In this document: positions 8,001 through 17,924 of the stretch, piece by piece
Position numbering within the stretch: position 1 is the stretch's first letter
Layout: every line of letters starts with the position of its first letter
Assembly: GCF_001428625.1 (NCBI RefSeq)
Contig: NZ_LMIE01000001.1
Location: 141,204-205,203 of the forward strand
Source of the DNA: Hydrogenophaga sp. Root209
Lineage (GTDB): Bacteria > Pseudomonadota > Gammaproteobacteria > Burkholderiales > Burkholderiaceae_C
Length of the DNA: 64,000 nucleotides
Direction: 5' to 3'
The notes under the pieces: model-generated
What the model saw: the letters and a program-made list of their open reading frames with translations, nothing else
Database searches by the model: none
What the model was told of the DNA's origin: nothing
Position numbers and translations under genes: made by a program

Positions 8001-9018
8001 CACGACGCTCTCTCAGGCTCTTCTCACGTTGCTTGCGGCGCTTCGTTTCGCCACTGACATCGTCGCGCGTCTCGACCCACCACGCCTTGGCGCCATCGCG
8101 CCAGCCACGGAAGGTCTCGGCGCGCAGCGAAGCCAGGCCACCGGGCAGGTACAGCACCGAGAGAATGAGCAGCAGGCCCAACGACATCATGTAGATCTGC
8201 GGCACCTGCAGGCGCAGCGTTTCGGCCAGCACGCTGAAGACGATGGCGGCGATCAGCGGGCCCCACAGCGTGGCCGCACCGCCGATGAGCGCGATCAGCA
8301 CGGTCTGGAAACCGATGAAGGGGTTGAACACGGTGTGCGGATCGATGTAGGTCCAGCGCACCGACATGGCCGCGCCCACCGCACCGGCCACCGCGGCGGT
8401 GAGCGCGAAGCCCGCCACCTTCACCCAGCGCGTGTTCACGCCCAGTGTCTGGGCGCGCTGCTCATCGGCCCCGATACCCAGCATGGCCAGACCAAAGCGC
8501 GTGCGCCGGATGGTGATGGACAGCGCCACGGTGATCACGGCGAGTGCGAGCACGGTGAGGTAGATGGTGTCGCGCTCGGGCACCACCATGAGCACGCGGC
8601 CCACGGTGCCGGTCACGCTTTTCTCGAAGTAGCTGATGGCGTGGCGGATGAGCTCGGTCATGCCGAAGGTGAGCACCGCGAAGTAGGTGCCGCGCAGGTG
8701 CAGCACGGCCGCGCCCATGACCACGGCCACCCCGGCGGCAATCAGCGCACCCAGCCCGATGGCCTGCGCCCACGACACCTGCTCCAGCAGGATGGCGCTG
8801 GTGTAGGCGCCGATGCCGAAGAAGGCAGAGGTGGCCAGCGACAGATAGCGCGTGGTGCCGCAGAACAGCGCCCAGCTCGACGAGAGCGCGATGTACATCA
8901 GGCAGGTGAGCGCCATGGACACGGCGAACTCGCTGGCGAAGCCCGGCAGCGCCAGCGCCCAGCCGGTGAGGCCGAAGAGGACCAGCAGGTCGCGGATGAG
9001 GAATTGTCTTGAATTCAT
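7990..9018 (-). CDS. livM: ABC transporter permease, LivM type
   Basis: This 342-residue integral membrane permease of the HAAT family has about nine to ten hydrophobic helices. The family motif LSLATSAFFGIGAYTSAILL lies near residue 60 and the EAA-like cytoplasmic loop appears around ALIGGAATLWGPLIAA. The C-terminal tail of about 45 residues is charged and cytosolic. The ATG overlaps the livH stop by 4 bp (ATGA). It works with livH to form the translocation pore. Confidence 0.87.
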   Translation of the reverse strand: MNSRQFLIRDLLVLFGLTGWALALPGFASEFAVSMALTCLMYIALSSSWALFCGTTRYLSLATSAFFGIGAYTSAILLEQVSWAQAIGLGALIAAGVAVVMGAAVLHLRGTYFAVLTFGMTELIRHAISYFEKSVTGTVGRVLMVVPERDTIYLTVLALAVITVALSITIRRTRFGLAMLGIGADEQRAQTLGVNTRWVKVAGFALTAAVAGAVGAAMSVRWTYIDPHTVFNPFIGFQTVLIALIGGAATLWGPLIAAIVFSVLAETLRLQVPQIYMMSLGLLLILSVLYLPGGLASLRAETFRGWRDGAKAWWVETRDDVSGETKRRKQREKSLRERRDVF

Positions 9019-9917
9019 GATTTGCGGCTCTTGCGAGTGAAGAGCCCTTCGGGTCGCAGGAGCAATACGCTGATGAAGACCACGTAGCTCAACAGGGCCT
9101 TGAGCGATGGGTTGGTGAAGTGCATGCCAAGGGCTTCAATGACGCCGAGCAAAAGACCACCGGCGAGCGCACCGCCCATGCTGCCGAAGCCGCCCAGCGT
9201 GATGACGATGAGCGCGGTGATGGTGTACGGCTCGCCCATCGAGGGAGAGATGGTGTACGACATCGAAATCAGACAACCCGCCACACCCGAGAGGCCCAGG
9301 CCGATGCCGAACATGAGCGGGTGCAGGCGTTGCGTGTTGATGCCCATGAGCTGCGCGCCGGTGGGCGACTGCATGAGCGCGCGCACGCCCTTGCCCAGCA
9401 GCGTGGTGCGCATGAGCACGATGAGCGCGCCCGAGAACAGCAGGGCCAGTGCAAACACCAGCAGCTTGTTGCCCGCGAACTGGGCCGTGCCGTCGGGCAG
9501 CGGAATCTGCACCGGTTCGGTCAGGAAGTCGTAGCCGCGCAGGTCGCCACCCCACATCCACGAGGCGAAGTTCTGCACCAGGAACATCAAGCCGAAGGCG
9601 ACCATCAAACCGCGCGCCTCGAAGATGTCGAGGTTGGGCGAGGTGGCGTTGAGGTGGCGAAAACACAGACGGTGGATCACCCAGCCCAGCACAAACAGCA
9701 TGGCAAACGACACCGGCACCATGAAGAGCGGGTTCAGGCCGAGCGATGTCTGCGCCATCCAGGTGAGGTAGGCCCCCACCATGAGGAACTCGCCGTGCGC
9801 GATGTTGAGGATGCGCATCAGCCCGTACTGCAGGTTCAACCCGAGCGCGACGAGCGCATAGATGCCCCCGGTGATGAGACCGGAGGCGAGGAGTTCGAGC
9901 CAGGCGGAGAAGGACAT
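9015..9917 (-). CDS. livH: ABC transporter permease, LivH type
   Basis: This 300-residue inner-membrane permease has the LivH signature GLNLQYGLMRILNIAHGEF near residue 30 and the loop VITLGGFGSMGGALAGG near residue 250. Eight or so hydrophobic helices are evident. The ATG at 9917 is chosen; a TTG at 9938 is also in frame and has a slightly better purine stretch, so seven extra residues are possible. The REP-like element at 9945-10012 lies immediately upstream, between this gene and the binding-protein gene. Confidence 0.85.
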   Translation of the reverse strand: MSFSAWLELLASGLITGGIYALVALGLNLQYGLMRILNIAHGEFLMVGAYLTWMAQTSLGLNPLFMVPVSFAMLFVLGWVIHRLCFRHLNATSPNLDIFEARGLMVAFGLMFLVQNFASWMWGGDLRGYDFLTEPVQIPLPDGTAQFAGNKLLVFALALLFSGALIVLMRTTLLGKGVRALMQSPTGAQLMGINTQRLHPLMFGIGLGLSGVAGCLISMSYTISPSMGEPYTITALIVITLGGFGSMGGALAGGLLLGVIEALGMHFTNPSLKALLSYVVFISVLLLRPEGLFTRKSRKS

Positions 9918-9944
9918 GTTCAATGCGGAATGGGACAACCACCG

Positions 9945-10012
9945 TTCGCCCTGAGCTTGTCGAAGGGCTCACCCAGACGGGTCTGGAGAGGCTTCGACAG
10001 GCTCAGCCCGAA
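9945..10012. repeat. REP-like palindromic element, copy B (inverted relative to copy A)
   Basis: Arms 9945-9965 and 9992-10012 are imperfect inverted repeats with the same GTCGAAG/CTTCGAC core as the element at 6308-6375; the loop holds an inner CCAGAC/GTCTGG stem. Its right arm is the exact reverse complement of the left arm of copy A. It separates the periplasmic binding protein gene from livHMGF. Confidence 0.85.
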
Positions 10013-10056
10013 CGGGTCTGGGCTCAGTGCGAACGGATGAGCTGGTAGGCGAGGTC

Positions 10057-11256
10057 TTACTTCCAGGCGGGCTTGTTGGGATTCAAGGCTGCGGTTGCGA
10101 CCGTCTTGGGCCACACCACCTCGAACTCCCCGTTCTGCCACTGACTCACGGTGCCCGGCGTTCCCACGTTCTCGCTGCCGTTGAACTTGATGTCGCCGAT
10201 GATGGTCTTGTGCGTGGTGCCGGCCACATAGTCGCGGATGGCCTTGCGGTCCAGGCCCTGGGCCTTCACCGCGTTGGTGAGGATCTCCAGGCCGGCCCAG
10301 CAGGCGCCACTGGCCCAGCGGTCGGGTTCCTTGCCGGCGAACTTCTTGGTGTGTGCGTCGAAGTAGGCCTTGGCGGCCGGGCTGGTCTTGCTGTTCCACG
10401 AGCCCATGCCCAGCACGCCTTCGGCACCGGCAGGCGTCATCACGTTGCGGTAGAGCTGGAAGGCCGTGCCCACCGAGGCGTAGAAGAACTTCGGGTTGAA
10501 GCCCACTTCCTTGGCCTGGCGGCTGGCCAGGATGGTGTCGGGCGGGTAGGTGAAGCCGACAAACGCGTCGGGGTTCTTGTCCTTCATCGAGCGCAGCACG
10601 GGCGAGAGGTCTTTCACGCCACCGGGGTAGCTCTTGTCTTCCACCAGCGTGATGCCGCTGCCCTGCAGCGCCACCTTGAAGGCGGCGAAGTTCTCCAGGC
10701 CGAACAGGTCGTCCACGTAGATCAGCGCCACGGTCTTCACGCCGTTGGCTTTCAGCATGTCGACCAGCGCATTCGTCATGGGCGCGGGCTGCTGCAGCAG
10801 CAGGAAGAAGTACGGCAGGCGCATCTCGACCAGGCGGCGCGAGAGCGCGGTGGGCGCGAGGAATGGGTACTGGAAGCGGTTGGCCAGCGGAGCCACGGCG
10901 AAATTGGCGTTGGAGCCCCAGGGTGGCAACACCAGGTCGACCTTGTCGCTGCCCATGAGTTTTTCGTAGGTACGCACCACGGTCTCGGTGTCGCTGCGGT
11001 CGTCACTGCTGATGAGTTCGATCTGGCGTTTCACGCCCTTCACATCGAGGCCGCCCGCGGCGTTCTGCTGCTCGGCCCAGAGCAGGTAGTTGGGCTCCTG
11101 GCTCACCTGCGCGCCACCCGTCCAGGGGCCGGTGCGCGACATCGAATACCCGATGCGCACCGGCGCGGACTGCGCCAGGAGCTGGGGAGCGAAGGACATG
11201 GCGCCCACCGCGGCGGCGGCGCTCTTGATGACCAGACGGCGATTGGCTTGAACCAT
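10057..11256 (-). CDS. Periplasmic substrate-binding protein of the Liv-type ABC importer
   Basis: This 399-residue type I periplasmic binding protein has an N-terminal Tat-like or Sec signal (NRRLVIKSAAAAVGAMSF ending near AQS), then the domain starting VRIGYSMSRTGPW. It resembles the LivK/aromatic-compound branch (Peripla_BP_6). The ATG at 11256 has GCAGGAGAC upstream and a long in-frame extension without a site is discarded. It is the first gene of the leftward importer operon and is divergent from the AraC-type activator, with 194 bp between them. Ligand unknown; a hydrophobic or aromatic acid is a reasonable guess from the operon. Confidence 0.85.
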   Translation of the reverse strand: MVQANRRLVIKSAAAAVGAMSFAPQLLAQSAPVRIGYSMSRTGPWTGGAQVSQEPNYLLWAEQQNAAGGLDVKGVKRQIELISSDDRSDTETVVRTYEKLMGSDKVDLVLPPWGSNANFAVAPLANRFQYPFLAPTALSRRLVEMRLPYFFLLLQQPAPMTNALVDMLKANGVKTVALIYVDDLFGLENFAAFKVALQGSGITLVEDKSYPGGVKDLSPVLRSMKDKNPDAFVGFTYPPDTILASRQAKEVGFNPKFFYASVGTAFQLYRNVMTPAGAEGVLGMGSWNSKTSPAAKAYFDAHTKKFAGKEPDRWASGACWAGLEILTNAVKAQGLDRKAIRDYVAGTTHKTIIGDIKFNGSENVGTPGTVSQWQNGEFEVVWPKTVATAALNPNKPAWK

Positions 11257-11450
11257 GTTGTGTCTCCTGCGGGTATGGGTTGGCTGAGAGCCGAATGGTA
11301 GGCACGACCGCAATCGCGCGCTGTGCTGTGGGTGCACTACCTGCTTGCCGGAACGTGCATGACGCCCCGGGTAAACCCTCAACCTTGGGCACAGCGAGGG
11401 CTCGCAGGGCGGCCGATAATTTGTGTCCCAGACCACCCCCGGAGACCCCC

Positions 11451-12410
11451 ATGGCCGTTGCCTCCGTGATGAGCACCGACAGCGTTGCGCCGATCGAGCG
11501 CGCCGCCATCTGGCGCGACTGGGTGTGGACCCATTTCGGCGGCCTCGAATCCGACCTCTATGGCGACACCGGGTTCGACGGCCACATGAGCGCATCGGCC
11601 GCGGGCGACGTGGTGCTCACCAAGCTCGAAGCGAACCGCCACCGCGTGCTCAAGAGCCCACAACTGGCGCGCGCCAACGACCGTGCCTACCTCAAGATCG
11701 TGGCGCCCTGGCGAGGCAGCGCGGCAGTGCAGCAGCAGGGGCGCGAAGCCTGGGTACGCCCCGGCGACTGGGCCATCTACGACACCACCGGCAGCTACGA
11801 AATCGCCAATCCCGAGCGGGTGGAACACCTGATCGTGATGCTGCCCAAAGATCAGCTGACCGAGCGTGGCCTCAAGCTCGAACCGCTGATGGCGCGGCAT
11901 GTGGGTGGCGTGAGCGGCATCGCGCGCGTGGCGCTGGAGACCATGCGCACCACCTACCAGGAACTGCCGCAGATGAGCGAAGCGGCGGCCCGCGGCGCGG
12001 GCGAGCTCATTGTGGAGTTGGTGCGTTTGTCACTGCAGGAGCTCGCCGGACGCGAGAGCAGCGTCACCCAGCTCGAGGCCTTTCGCGACCGCATCCGGGT
12101 TCACATCGGCCAGCACCTGCGCGATCCCTCGCTCACGCTGGACCACATCGCCCAGGCGCTGAACTGCAGCAAGCGCCATTTGCACAACGCCTTCAGCGCC
12201 GACGAAGACACGCCCGCCCACTACATCCAGCGCCAGCGCATCCAGGCCTGCATGCGTGAACTGCGCCAGTCCGGCGGCACGCAGCGCACCATCACCGACA
12301 TCGCTTTTTCCTGGGGCTTCAACAACACGGCGCATTTCAGCCGCGTGTTTCGTGAGCACACGGGTGTGTCGCCGAGCGACTTTCGTGAAGCGGCCCAGCA
12401 GCGAGCCTGA
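11451..12410 (+). CDS. AraC/XylS-family transcriptional activator
   Basis: This 319-residue regulator has an N-terminal AraC-binding-like domain (about residues 30-180, as in FeaR and NphR) and a C-terminal double helix-turn-helix domain (about 215-315). The latter contains LTLDHIAQALNCSKRHLHNAF and ITDIAFSWGFNNTAHFSRVF. The ATG at 11451 is 194 bp from the divergent binding-protein gene. FeaR-type proteins activate aromatic aldehyde dehydrogenase genes, which fits the nearby dehydrogenase and importer, so it probably controls this locus. The gene ends 4 bp before the convergent holA stop. Confidence 0.85.
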   Translation: MAVASVMSTDSVAPIERAAIWRDWVWTHFGGLESDLYGDTGFDGHMSASAAGDVVLTKLEANRHRVLKSPQLARANDRAYLKIVAPWRGSAAVQQQGREAWVRPGDWAIYDTTGSYEIANPERVEHLIVMLPKDQLTERGLKLEPLMARHVGGVSGIARVALETMRTTYQELPQMSEAAARGAGELIVELVRLSLQELAGRESSVTQLEAFRDRIRVHIGQHLRDPSLTLDHIAQALNCSKRHLHNAFSADEDTPAHYIQRQRIQACMRELRQSGGTQRTITDIAFSWGFNNTAHFSRVFREHTGVSPSDFREAAQQRA

Positions 12411-12414
12411 ACTG

Positions 12415-13467
12415 TCAGCGCAGGCTGCAGCCTTGCGTCACCTTCATCGCCATCTGCTGCAACGCCTGCCACGGGTCAGCCGGCCAGCCCGGTGACTTGA
12501 GGCCTTTGACGATGCCGTCCACCGTGTGCGCGTCGTCCAGCCATTTCGTGAGCGTGGCCACGGAGAGCAGCGGCAGGGCGCGCTCCATGAGCTTCTCTTT
12601 GACACCCCACACGCGGTTCTCGCGCAGCGCCATGGGCAGCGGGCGGCCGGCATCGAGCGCGGTGCGCACGCGGTGCAGCGTGCGGATGTCTTCAGACAGC
12701 GCCCAGTGCACCAGCACCGGCGCTTCGCCCTCGGCCTGCAGGCCATCGAGCATGCGCTGCACGCGCACGCTCTGCCCGCCCAGCACTGCTTCGGCCAGCT
12801 TGAAGGCGTCGTAACGCGCCACGTTGAGCACGGCCGACTCCACCTGCTCCAGCGACAGCTCACCCGCCGGGTGCAGCAGCGCGAGTTTCTGAATTTCCTG
12901 GTGCGCGGCGAGCAGGTTGCCCTCGACCCGGTCGGCGAAGAACTGCAGCGTGCGCTGGCCCTCGTCGCCCGCCACCACCCGCTGGCCTTGCTGCTGCAGG
13001 CGCTGCGCGATCCACTGCGGCAGGGCCTTGCGGTCCACGGGCTCCACGCGCACCGTCACGCCAAAGCTGTCGAGCGCGGCGAACCAGGCGCCCTTCTGCG
13101 TGGCCATGTCCAGCCGCGGCAGGATCACCACCGTGACCGTGCTGTCGTTGTTCTCGGCCTGCTGGGCGATCTGCTGCAGCACCTGCGAGCCGTCCTTGCC
13201 GGGCTTGCCCGAGGGGATGCGGACTTCAATGAGCTGCTTGTCGGAGAACAGGCTCATCGAGCCGCCGCTGGCCAGCACCTCGCCCCAGTCAAAGTGCGCG
13301 CCAGCCACGGTGTGCACCGTGCGCTCGCTGCAGCCCTGCGCGCGTGCCACCGCGCGGATCGCGTCGGCCGCCTCCTGGATCAGCAGCGGCTCGTCGCCGT
13401 GCAGCGTGTAGAGGCTTTTGAGGCCGCGCTGCAGCTGGGCGGCGAGTTGGTTTGCTGCGACCTGCAT
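12415..13467 (-). CDS. holA: DNA polymerase III subunit delta
   Basis: This 350-residue clamp-loader subunit opens the beta clamp during replication. The N-terminal segment (LYTLHGDEPLLIQEAADAIR) and the central GNLLAAHQEIQKLALL motif are characteristic of HolA. The length matches the family. It is the last gene of a leftward block with lptE 7 bp upstream, the usual beta-proteobacterial order leuS-lptE-holA. Confidence 0.93.
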   Translation of the reverse strand: MQVAANQLAAQLQRGLKSLYTLHGDEPLLIQEAADAIRAVARAQGCSERTVHTVAGAHFDWGEVLASGGSMSLFSDKQLIEVRIPSGKPGKDGSQVLQQIAQQAENNDSTVTVVILPRLDMATQKGAWFAALDSFGVTVRVEPVDRKALPQWIAQRLQQQGQRVVAGDEGQRTLQFFADRVEGNLLAAHQEIQKLALLHPAGELSLEQVESAVLNVARYDAFKLAEAVLGGQSVRVQRMLDGLQAEGEAPVLVHWALSEDIRTLHRVRTALDAGRPLPMALRENRVWGVKEKLMERALPLLSVATLTKWLDDAHTVDGIVKGLKSPGWPADPWQALQQMAMKVTQGCSLR

Positions 13468-13474
13468 GGAGCGA

Positions 13475-14017
13475 TCAGAGCGACTTCACGGCCGCCAGGC
13501 GCCGCACCACCTGCTGCACGATGTCGCTGCGCATGTCGCGGTAGAGCATCGCCTCTTCGGCGTCCTTGGCCAGCACCTGGGTTTCGTTGAAGCTGATGTC
13601 GCGCTCGAGCAGCATCTCGACGTCGTCGATCAGGATCTTGTCGGTGGGCGTGCGCAAGCGAAACACAAAGCGTGTGCGCAGTTGCAGTTCACGCACCTGG
13701 CCGGCCGCCGTCTGGCCCACCACCACGCGCTCGCGCTGGTCCACCAGCACGGTGAGGATGGCCTGGGCGGGCGGGACACCGGCGCCGCTGGCCGGCGTGG
13801 CCGAGGTGAGCACGCGAAGGCCGTTGGCCTGCAGGGCATCGCGCAACTCCCGGCTCACCTGGGTGCCCTCCATGCCTTGAATGCGCACCGTGTCGAACGC
13901 GAAGGTGGGCGCCTTGCGCAGTGCGAATCCGCAGCCCGACAGACCGAGCACGGTCGCACCCAGGGCCAGCTGCAGCAAGGCGCGGCGGCGCGGGATCGTG
14001 AAACGAGGGAGTGTCAT
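13475..14017 (-). CDS. lptE: LPS-assembly lipoprotein LptE
   Basis: This 180-residue outer-membrane lipoprotein plugs the LptD barrel during lipopolysaccharide export. A signal peptide with lipobox LSGC places the lipidated cysteine at residue 29, followed by GFALRKAP, the usual LptE start. The remainder is consistent with the mixed alpha/beta LptE fold. It lies 10 bp downstream of leuS and 7 bp upstream of holA, the conserved arrangement. Confidence 0.9.
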   Translation of the reverse strand: MTLPRFTIPRRRALLQLALGATVLGLSGCGFALRKAPTFAFDTVRIQGMEGTQVSRELRDALQANGLRVLTSATPASGAGVPPAQAILTVLVDQRERVVVGQTAAGQVRELQLRTRFVFRLRTPTDKILIDDVEMLLERDISFNETQVLAKDAEEAMLYRDMRSDIVQQVVRRLAAVKSL

Positions 14018-14027
14018 GCTGGGGCTT

Positions 14028-16709
14028 TCAAATCACCACGTTCACCAGGCGGCCGGGCACGACCACCACTTTTTTCGGCGGCGCACCGGCGGCTTGCTTG
14101 ACGAAGGCCTCGCTGGCCAGGGCCGCCGCTTCGATGGCGGCCTTGTCGGCATTCGCCGGCACCAGCACGCTGCCGCGCAGCTTGCCGTTGATCTGCAGCA
14201 CGAGTTCGATCTCGTCGCGTTGCAGGGCGGCCTCGTCGGGCTGGGGCCAGGGCGCGTCGAGCAGCTCGCCCGTGTAGCCCAGCTGGGTCCACAGCGTGTG
14301 CGCGATGTGCGGCGTGGCGGGATAGATGCAGCGCAACAGGATGCCGAAGCTTTCGGCCAGCGCGGCGTTGTCGCCATCCGAGCCGTCGGGCTTGAAGTCT
14401 TCCAGCGCGTTGAGCATCTTCATTGCGCCCGAGACCACGGTGTTGTATTGCATGCGCTGGTAGTCGTAGTCCACCTGCTTGAGCACGGTGTGCATCTCCA
14501 GCCGCAGGGCCTTCGCGCCTTTGGACACCGCCTGACCCGACACACCGGCCGCCAGTGCGCCCAGGCCGCTGGTGGCCGAGAGCTTCAGGCCGAAGGCCCA
14601 CACGCGGCGCAGGAAGCGGTAGCTGCCTTCCACCGCCGCGTCGTTCCACTCCAGCGTGGCCTCGGGCGGCGCGGTGAACATGGTGTACAGGCGCGCGGTG
14701 TCGGCACCGTACTTCTCGATCAGGTCTTGCGGGTCCACGCCGTTGTTCTTGGACTTGGACATGGTGCCCACGCCCTCGTAGTCGATGGGTGTGCCCACGG
14801 GCAGCATGCCGTCGCCGCTGGTGGCCGGGTTCTTGAGCTTCGCACCCACGACCTTGCCGGTCTCGTCGAGCACGTTCTCCACGTCGTGCGGCCAGAAGTA
14901 GTCCTTGCCACCCTTCTCGGTGCGCCGGCTGTAGAGGTGGTTGAGCACCATGCCCTGCGTGAGCAGGTGGGTGAAGGGCTCGTCCACCTTCACCAGGCCG
15001 AGGTCGCGCATCACCTTGGTCCAGAAGCGCGCGTAGAGCAGGTGCAGGATGGCGTGTTCGATGCCGCCGATGTACTGGTCCATCGGCATCCAGTAGTCGG
15101 CTCCATCGGCGACCATCTTCTCGCTGTTGCCCGGATCGCAATAGCGCATGAAGTACCACGACGAGTCCACGAAGGTGTCCATGGTGTCGGTCTCGCGGCG
15201 CGCGGGCTGGCCACACACCGGGCAGACCACGCCGGCGTGAAAAGCTTCGTGTTTGTGCAGCGGGTTGCCCGAGCCGTCGGGGATGCAGTCCTGCGGGAGC
15301 ACGACCGGCAGGTCTTGCTCGGGCACCGGCACCGCCCCGTGTTCGGCGCAATGGATGATGGGAATGGGCGTGCCCCAGTAGCGCTGGCGGCTCACGCCCC
15401 AGTCGCGCAGACGGAAGGTGGTCTTCTTCTCGCCCAGGCCCTTGGCCGCGAGCTGGGTGGCCACGGCATCCACCGCCGCCTTGTAAGGCAGGCCGTCGAA
15501 CTCGCCCGAGTTGACACACACGGCGCGCTGCTTGTCGCCGTACCAGTCGGCCCAGGCCTCCAGGCTGAAGGTCTCGCCTTCCACCGCCACCACGGGCTGG
15601 ATCTTCAGGTCGTATTTTTTCGCGAACGCAAAGTCGCGCTCGTCGTGCGCGGGCACACCCATCACCGCGCCGTCGCCGTAGCTCATGAGCACGTAGTTGC
15701 CCACCCACACCGCCACGGCTTCGCCGGTCAGCGGATGCGCCACGGAGAGGCCCGTGGCCATGCCCTTCTTCTCCTGCGTGGCGAGCTCGGCTTCGGTGGT
15801 GCCGCCGGTCTTGCATTCTTCAATGAAAGCGGCCAGTGCCGGGTTGTTCGCGGCGGCGTGCGTGGCCAGGGCATGCTCCGGCGCCACGGCGCAGAAGGTC
15901 ACGCCCATGATGGTGTCGGCGCGCGTGGTGAACACGTACATCCTGCCGTCGCCAATGAGCGCTCCCGATGCGTCCTGAATGGTGTGAGGGAACGCGAAGC
16001 GCACGCCCTCGCTCTTGCCGATCCAGTTTTCCTGCATCAGCCGCACCTTGTCGGGCCAGCCGTTGAGGGTGGCCTTGGGGTTGCCGATCTGCACGTGGTC
16101 GAGCAACTCTTCGGCGTACGAGGTGATGTTGAGGTAGTAGCCCGGGATCTCGCGCTTTTCCACCACCGCGCCGGTGCGCCAGCCCTTGCCGTCGATCACC
16201 TGCTCGTTGGCCAGCACGGTCTGGTCCACCGGGTCCCAGTTGACGACCTGCGTCTTGCGGTAGGCGATGCCCTTCTCCAGCATCTTCAGGAACAACCACT
16301 GGTTCCACTTGTAGTAGCTGGGGTCGCAGGTGGCCACCTCGCGCGACCAGTCGATGGCCAGGCCCATGGCCTGCATCTGCTGCTTCATGTAGGCGATGTT
16401 TTCATACGTCCACTTCGCCGGTGGCACACCGTTCTTCAGCGCCGCGTTTTCCGCCGGCAGGCCGAACGCGTCCCAGCCCATGGGCATGAGCACGTTGAAG
16501 CCTTTCATGCGCAGGTGGCGCGTGAGCATGTCGTTGATGGTGTAGTTGCGCACATGGCCCATGTGCAGCTTGCCGCTGGGGTAGGGCAGCATGGAGCAGG
16601 CGTAGAACTTCTTCTTGCTCGCGTCTTCCGTCACGCGGTAGGCGTCAGTGGCGTTCCAGTGGGCGTGCGCTTCGCGCTCGACTTGCCTGTGGGCGTATGT
16701 TTGTTGCAT
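14028..16709 (-). CDS. leuS: Leucyl-tRNA synthetase
   Basis: This 893-residue class Ia synthetase charges tRNA-Leu with leucine. The HIGH-type motif is HMGH at residues 49-52 and the KMSKS-type motif is MSKSK at 650-654. A CP1 editing domain lies between them ([12 protein letters not shown] region), with a zinc-like CPVCGQ segment. The ATG at 16709 begins [11 protein letters not shown], the normal LeuRS N-terminus; the frame is open further upstream but without homologous character. It is followed by lptE and holA. Confidence 0.96.
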   Translation of the reverse strand: MQQTYAHRQVEREAHAHWNATDAYRVTEDASKKKFYACSMLPYPSGKLHMGHVRNYTINDMLTRHLRMKGFNVLMPMGWDAFGLPAENAALKNGVPPAKWTYENIAYMKQQMQAMGLAIDWSREVATCDPSYYKWNQWLFLKMLEKGIAYRKTQVVNWDPVDQTVLANEQVIDGKGWRTGAVVEKREIPGYYLNITSYAEELLDHVQIGNPKATLNGWPDKVRLMQENWIGKSEGVRFAFPHTIQDASGALIGDGRMYVFTTRADTIMGVTFCAVAPEHALATHAAANNPALAAFIEECKTGGTTEAELATQEKKGMATGLSVAHPLTGEAVAVWVGNYVLMSYGDGAVMGVPAHDERDFAFAKKYDLKIQPVVAVEGETFSLEAWADWYGDKQRAVCVNSGEFDGLPYKAAVDAVATQLAAKGLGEKKTTFRLRDWGVSRQRYWGTPIPIIHCAEHGAVPVPEQDLPVVLPQDCIPDGSGNPLHKHEAFHAGVVCPVCGQPARRETDTMDTFVDSSWYFMRYCDPGNSEKMVADGADYWMPMDQYIGGIEHAILHLLYARFWTKVMRDLGLVKVDEPFTHLLTQGMVLNHLYSRRTEKGGKDYFWPHDVENVLDETGKVVGAKLKNPATSGDGMLPVGTPIDYEGVGTMSKSKNNGVDPQDLIEKYGADTARLYTMFTAPPEATLEWNDAAVEGSYRFLRRVWAFGLKLSATSGLGALAAGVSGQAVSKGAKALRLEMHTVLKQVDYDYQRMQYNTVVSGAMKMLNALEDFKPDGSDGDNAALAESFGILLRCIYPATPHIAHTLWTQLGYTGELLDAPWPQPDEAALQRDEIELVLQINGKLRGSVLVPANADKAAIEAAALASEAFVKQAAGAPPKKVVVVPGRLVNVVI

Positions 16710-16821
16710 GAACCAGGGTCCGGACCAGCCGGCGACGGTGAGGGTAGAGGCTGCGCGCGGTGGCGCGGGGGAATGGCGGATTTTAGGCCTTGGGCCGCAG
16801 GCCACCCGCCGGCCCGGCCAT

Positions 16822-17253
16822 TCAGCGCGGGGCTGTCGACTCGGCCACGAAGCCAATGCGCGAGAGCCCGGCCGATTGCGCCATGCCGATCAGCGAGACC
16901 ACGCGGCCGTAGGGCACGCTGGCATCGGCGCGCAACTGGAGTTCGGTGGCGGGGTTGCGCTGTGCGGCCTCAAGCAGGCGCTGGCGCACGGCGGCATCGT
17001 CCACGGGCTGCCCGTCCCACTGCATGCGTCCCTGGCCGTCGACCGACAGCGACACGAAAGGCCCGGGCTCGGTGGGGGTGGCGGCCTTCGGCAGTTCGGC
17101 CTTGGGCAATTCCAGCGCCAACCGGTCGGCCATGAAGGGTGCGGCGATGATGAAGATCACCAGCAGCACCAGCATCACGTCCACCAGCGGCGTGACGTTG
17201 ATCTCGCTCATGGGTTTGTGGCCAACCGGTTTCTCCAGCCGACCAAAACTCAT
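16822..17253 (-). CDS. exbD: ExbD/TolR-family biopolymer transport protein
   Basis: This 143-residue protein has one transmembrane helix ([18 protein letters not shown], about residues 24-41) with the proton-accepting aspartate in PLVDVML (Asp25), and a periplasmic domain. It partners ExbB-type channels to couple proton motive force to outer-membrane or envelope processes. Its ATG overlaps the exbB stop by 4 bp. No tonB gene is adjacent, so the energised partner is unknown. Confidence 0.88.
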   Translation of the reverse strand: MSFGRLEKPVGHKPMSEINVTPLVDVMLVLLVIFIIAAPFMADRLALELPKAELPKAATPTEPGPFVSLSVDGQGRMQWDGQPVDDAAVRQRLLEAAQRNPATELQLRADASVPYGRVVSLIGMAQSAGLSRIGFVAESTAPR

Positions 17254-17924
17254 TCCAAACCCCTGTGCACCAGCAGTTCACGCAGGTCGCGCGCGAAGCC
17301 TTCGAGGTCGGCCTCGATGCGCGAAATCTGTCGGCCCAGCACGTTGTAGGCCAGCACGGCGGGGATCGCCACCACCAGGCCGGCGGCCGTCATGACCAGC
17401 GATTCGCCCACCGGGCCGGAGACTTGCTCGATGCGGAAACCGCCGTCCAGCCCAATGCCGGCGAGCGCGTTGTAGATGCCCCAGACCGTGCCCAGCAGGC
17501 CCACGAAGGGCGCGGTGGAGCCCACGGTGGCCAACAGCACCTGGCCGAATTGCAGGCGATGCAACACGCGGTGCAGCGCGTCGCGCAGCACGCGGGTGAG
17601 CTGTTGTGAGCGGTCGCCGGCGGCGGCCAGGGTGTGCGGCAGGGCGTTGGCCAGGCCAAGTGCTGCCTGCAGCAGCGGCAGCACGAGTTGCTGCGCGTCA
17701 AAGGTGACCAGCCGGCGCTGCGCATCGTCCAGATCGGCAGCCTGCCAGAAGGCGGCGGTGCTCAAGCCCAGGTCGCGCGCGGCGCGGCGCAGCAACCAGC
17801 CCTTCCACAAGATCACCACCCAGCTCGCCACCGACATGGTCAGCAGCAACAACGCTACTGTGCGGCCCAGCGCATCGGCCTGCGCCAGCGTCTGCAGGAG
17901 ACCCTGGCCCGCGTTGTCCATCAT
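17250..17924 (-). CDS. exbB: MotA/TolQ/ExbB-family proton channel protein
   Basis: This 224-residue protein has three transmembrane helices: about residues 20-42 ([19 protein letters not shown]) and the conserved pair near 115-145 ([22 protein letters not shown]) and 160-185 ([17 protein letters not shown]). These are the ExbB/TolQ signature segments. The start ATG overlaps the dapB stop (ATGATG), and it overlaps exbD downstream, so dapB-exbB-exbD are translationally coupled. Confidence 0.88.
   Translation of the reverse strand: MMDNAGQGLLQTLAQADALGRTVALLLLTMSVASWVVILWKGWLLRRAARDLGLSTAAFWQAADLDDAQRRLVTFDAQQLVLPLLQAALGLANALPHTLAAAGDRSQQLTRVLRDALHRVLHRLQFGQVLLATVGSTAPFVGLLGTVWGIYNALAGIGLDGGFRIEQVSGPVGESLVMTAAGLVVAIPAVLAYNVLGRQISRIEADLEGFARDLRELLVHRGLE

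Noticed and set aside
13881-17135. A very long open frame on the plus strand opposite leuS
   Set aside because: It is an antisense frame of leuS and neighbours, caused by high GC at third positions; its product is histidine- and glycine-rich without domains. The minus-strand leuS has clear motifs.
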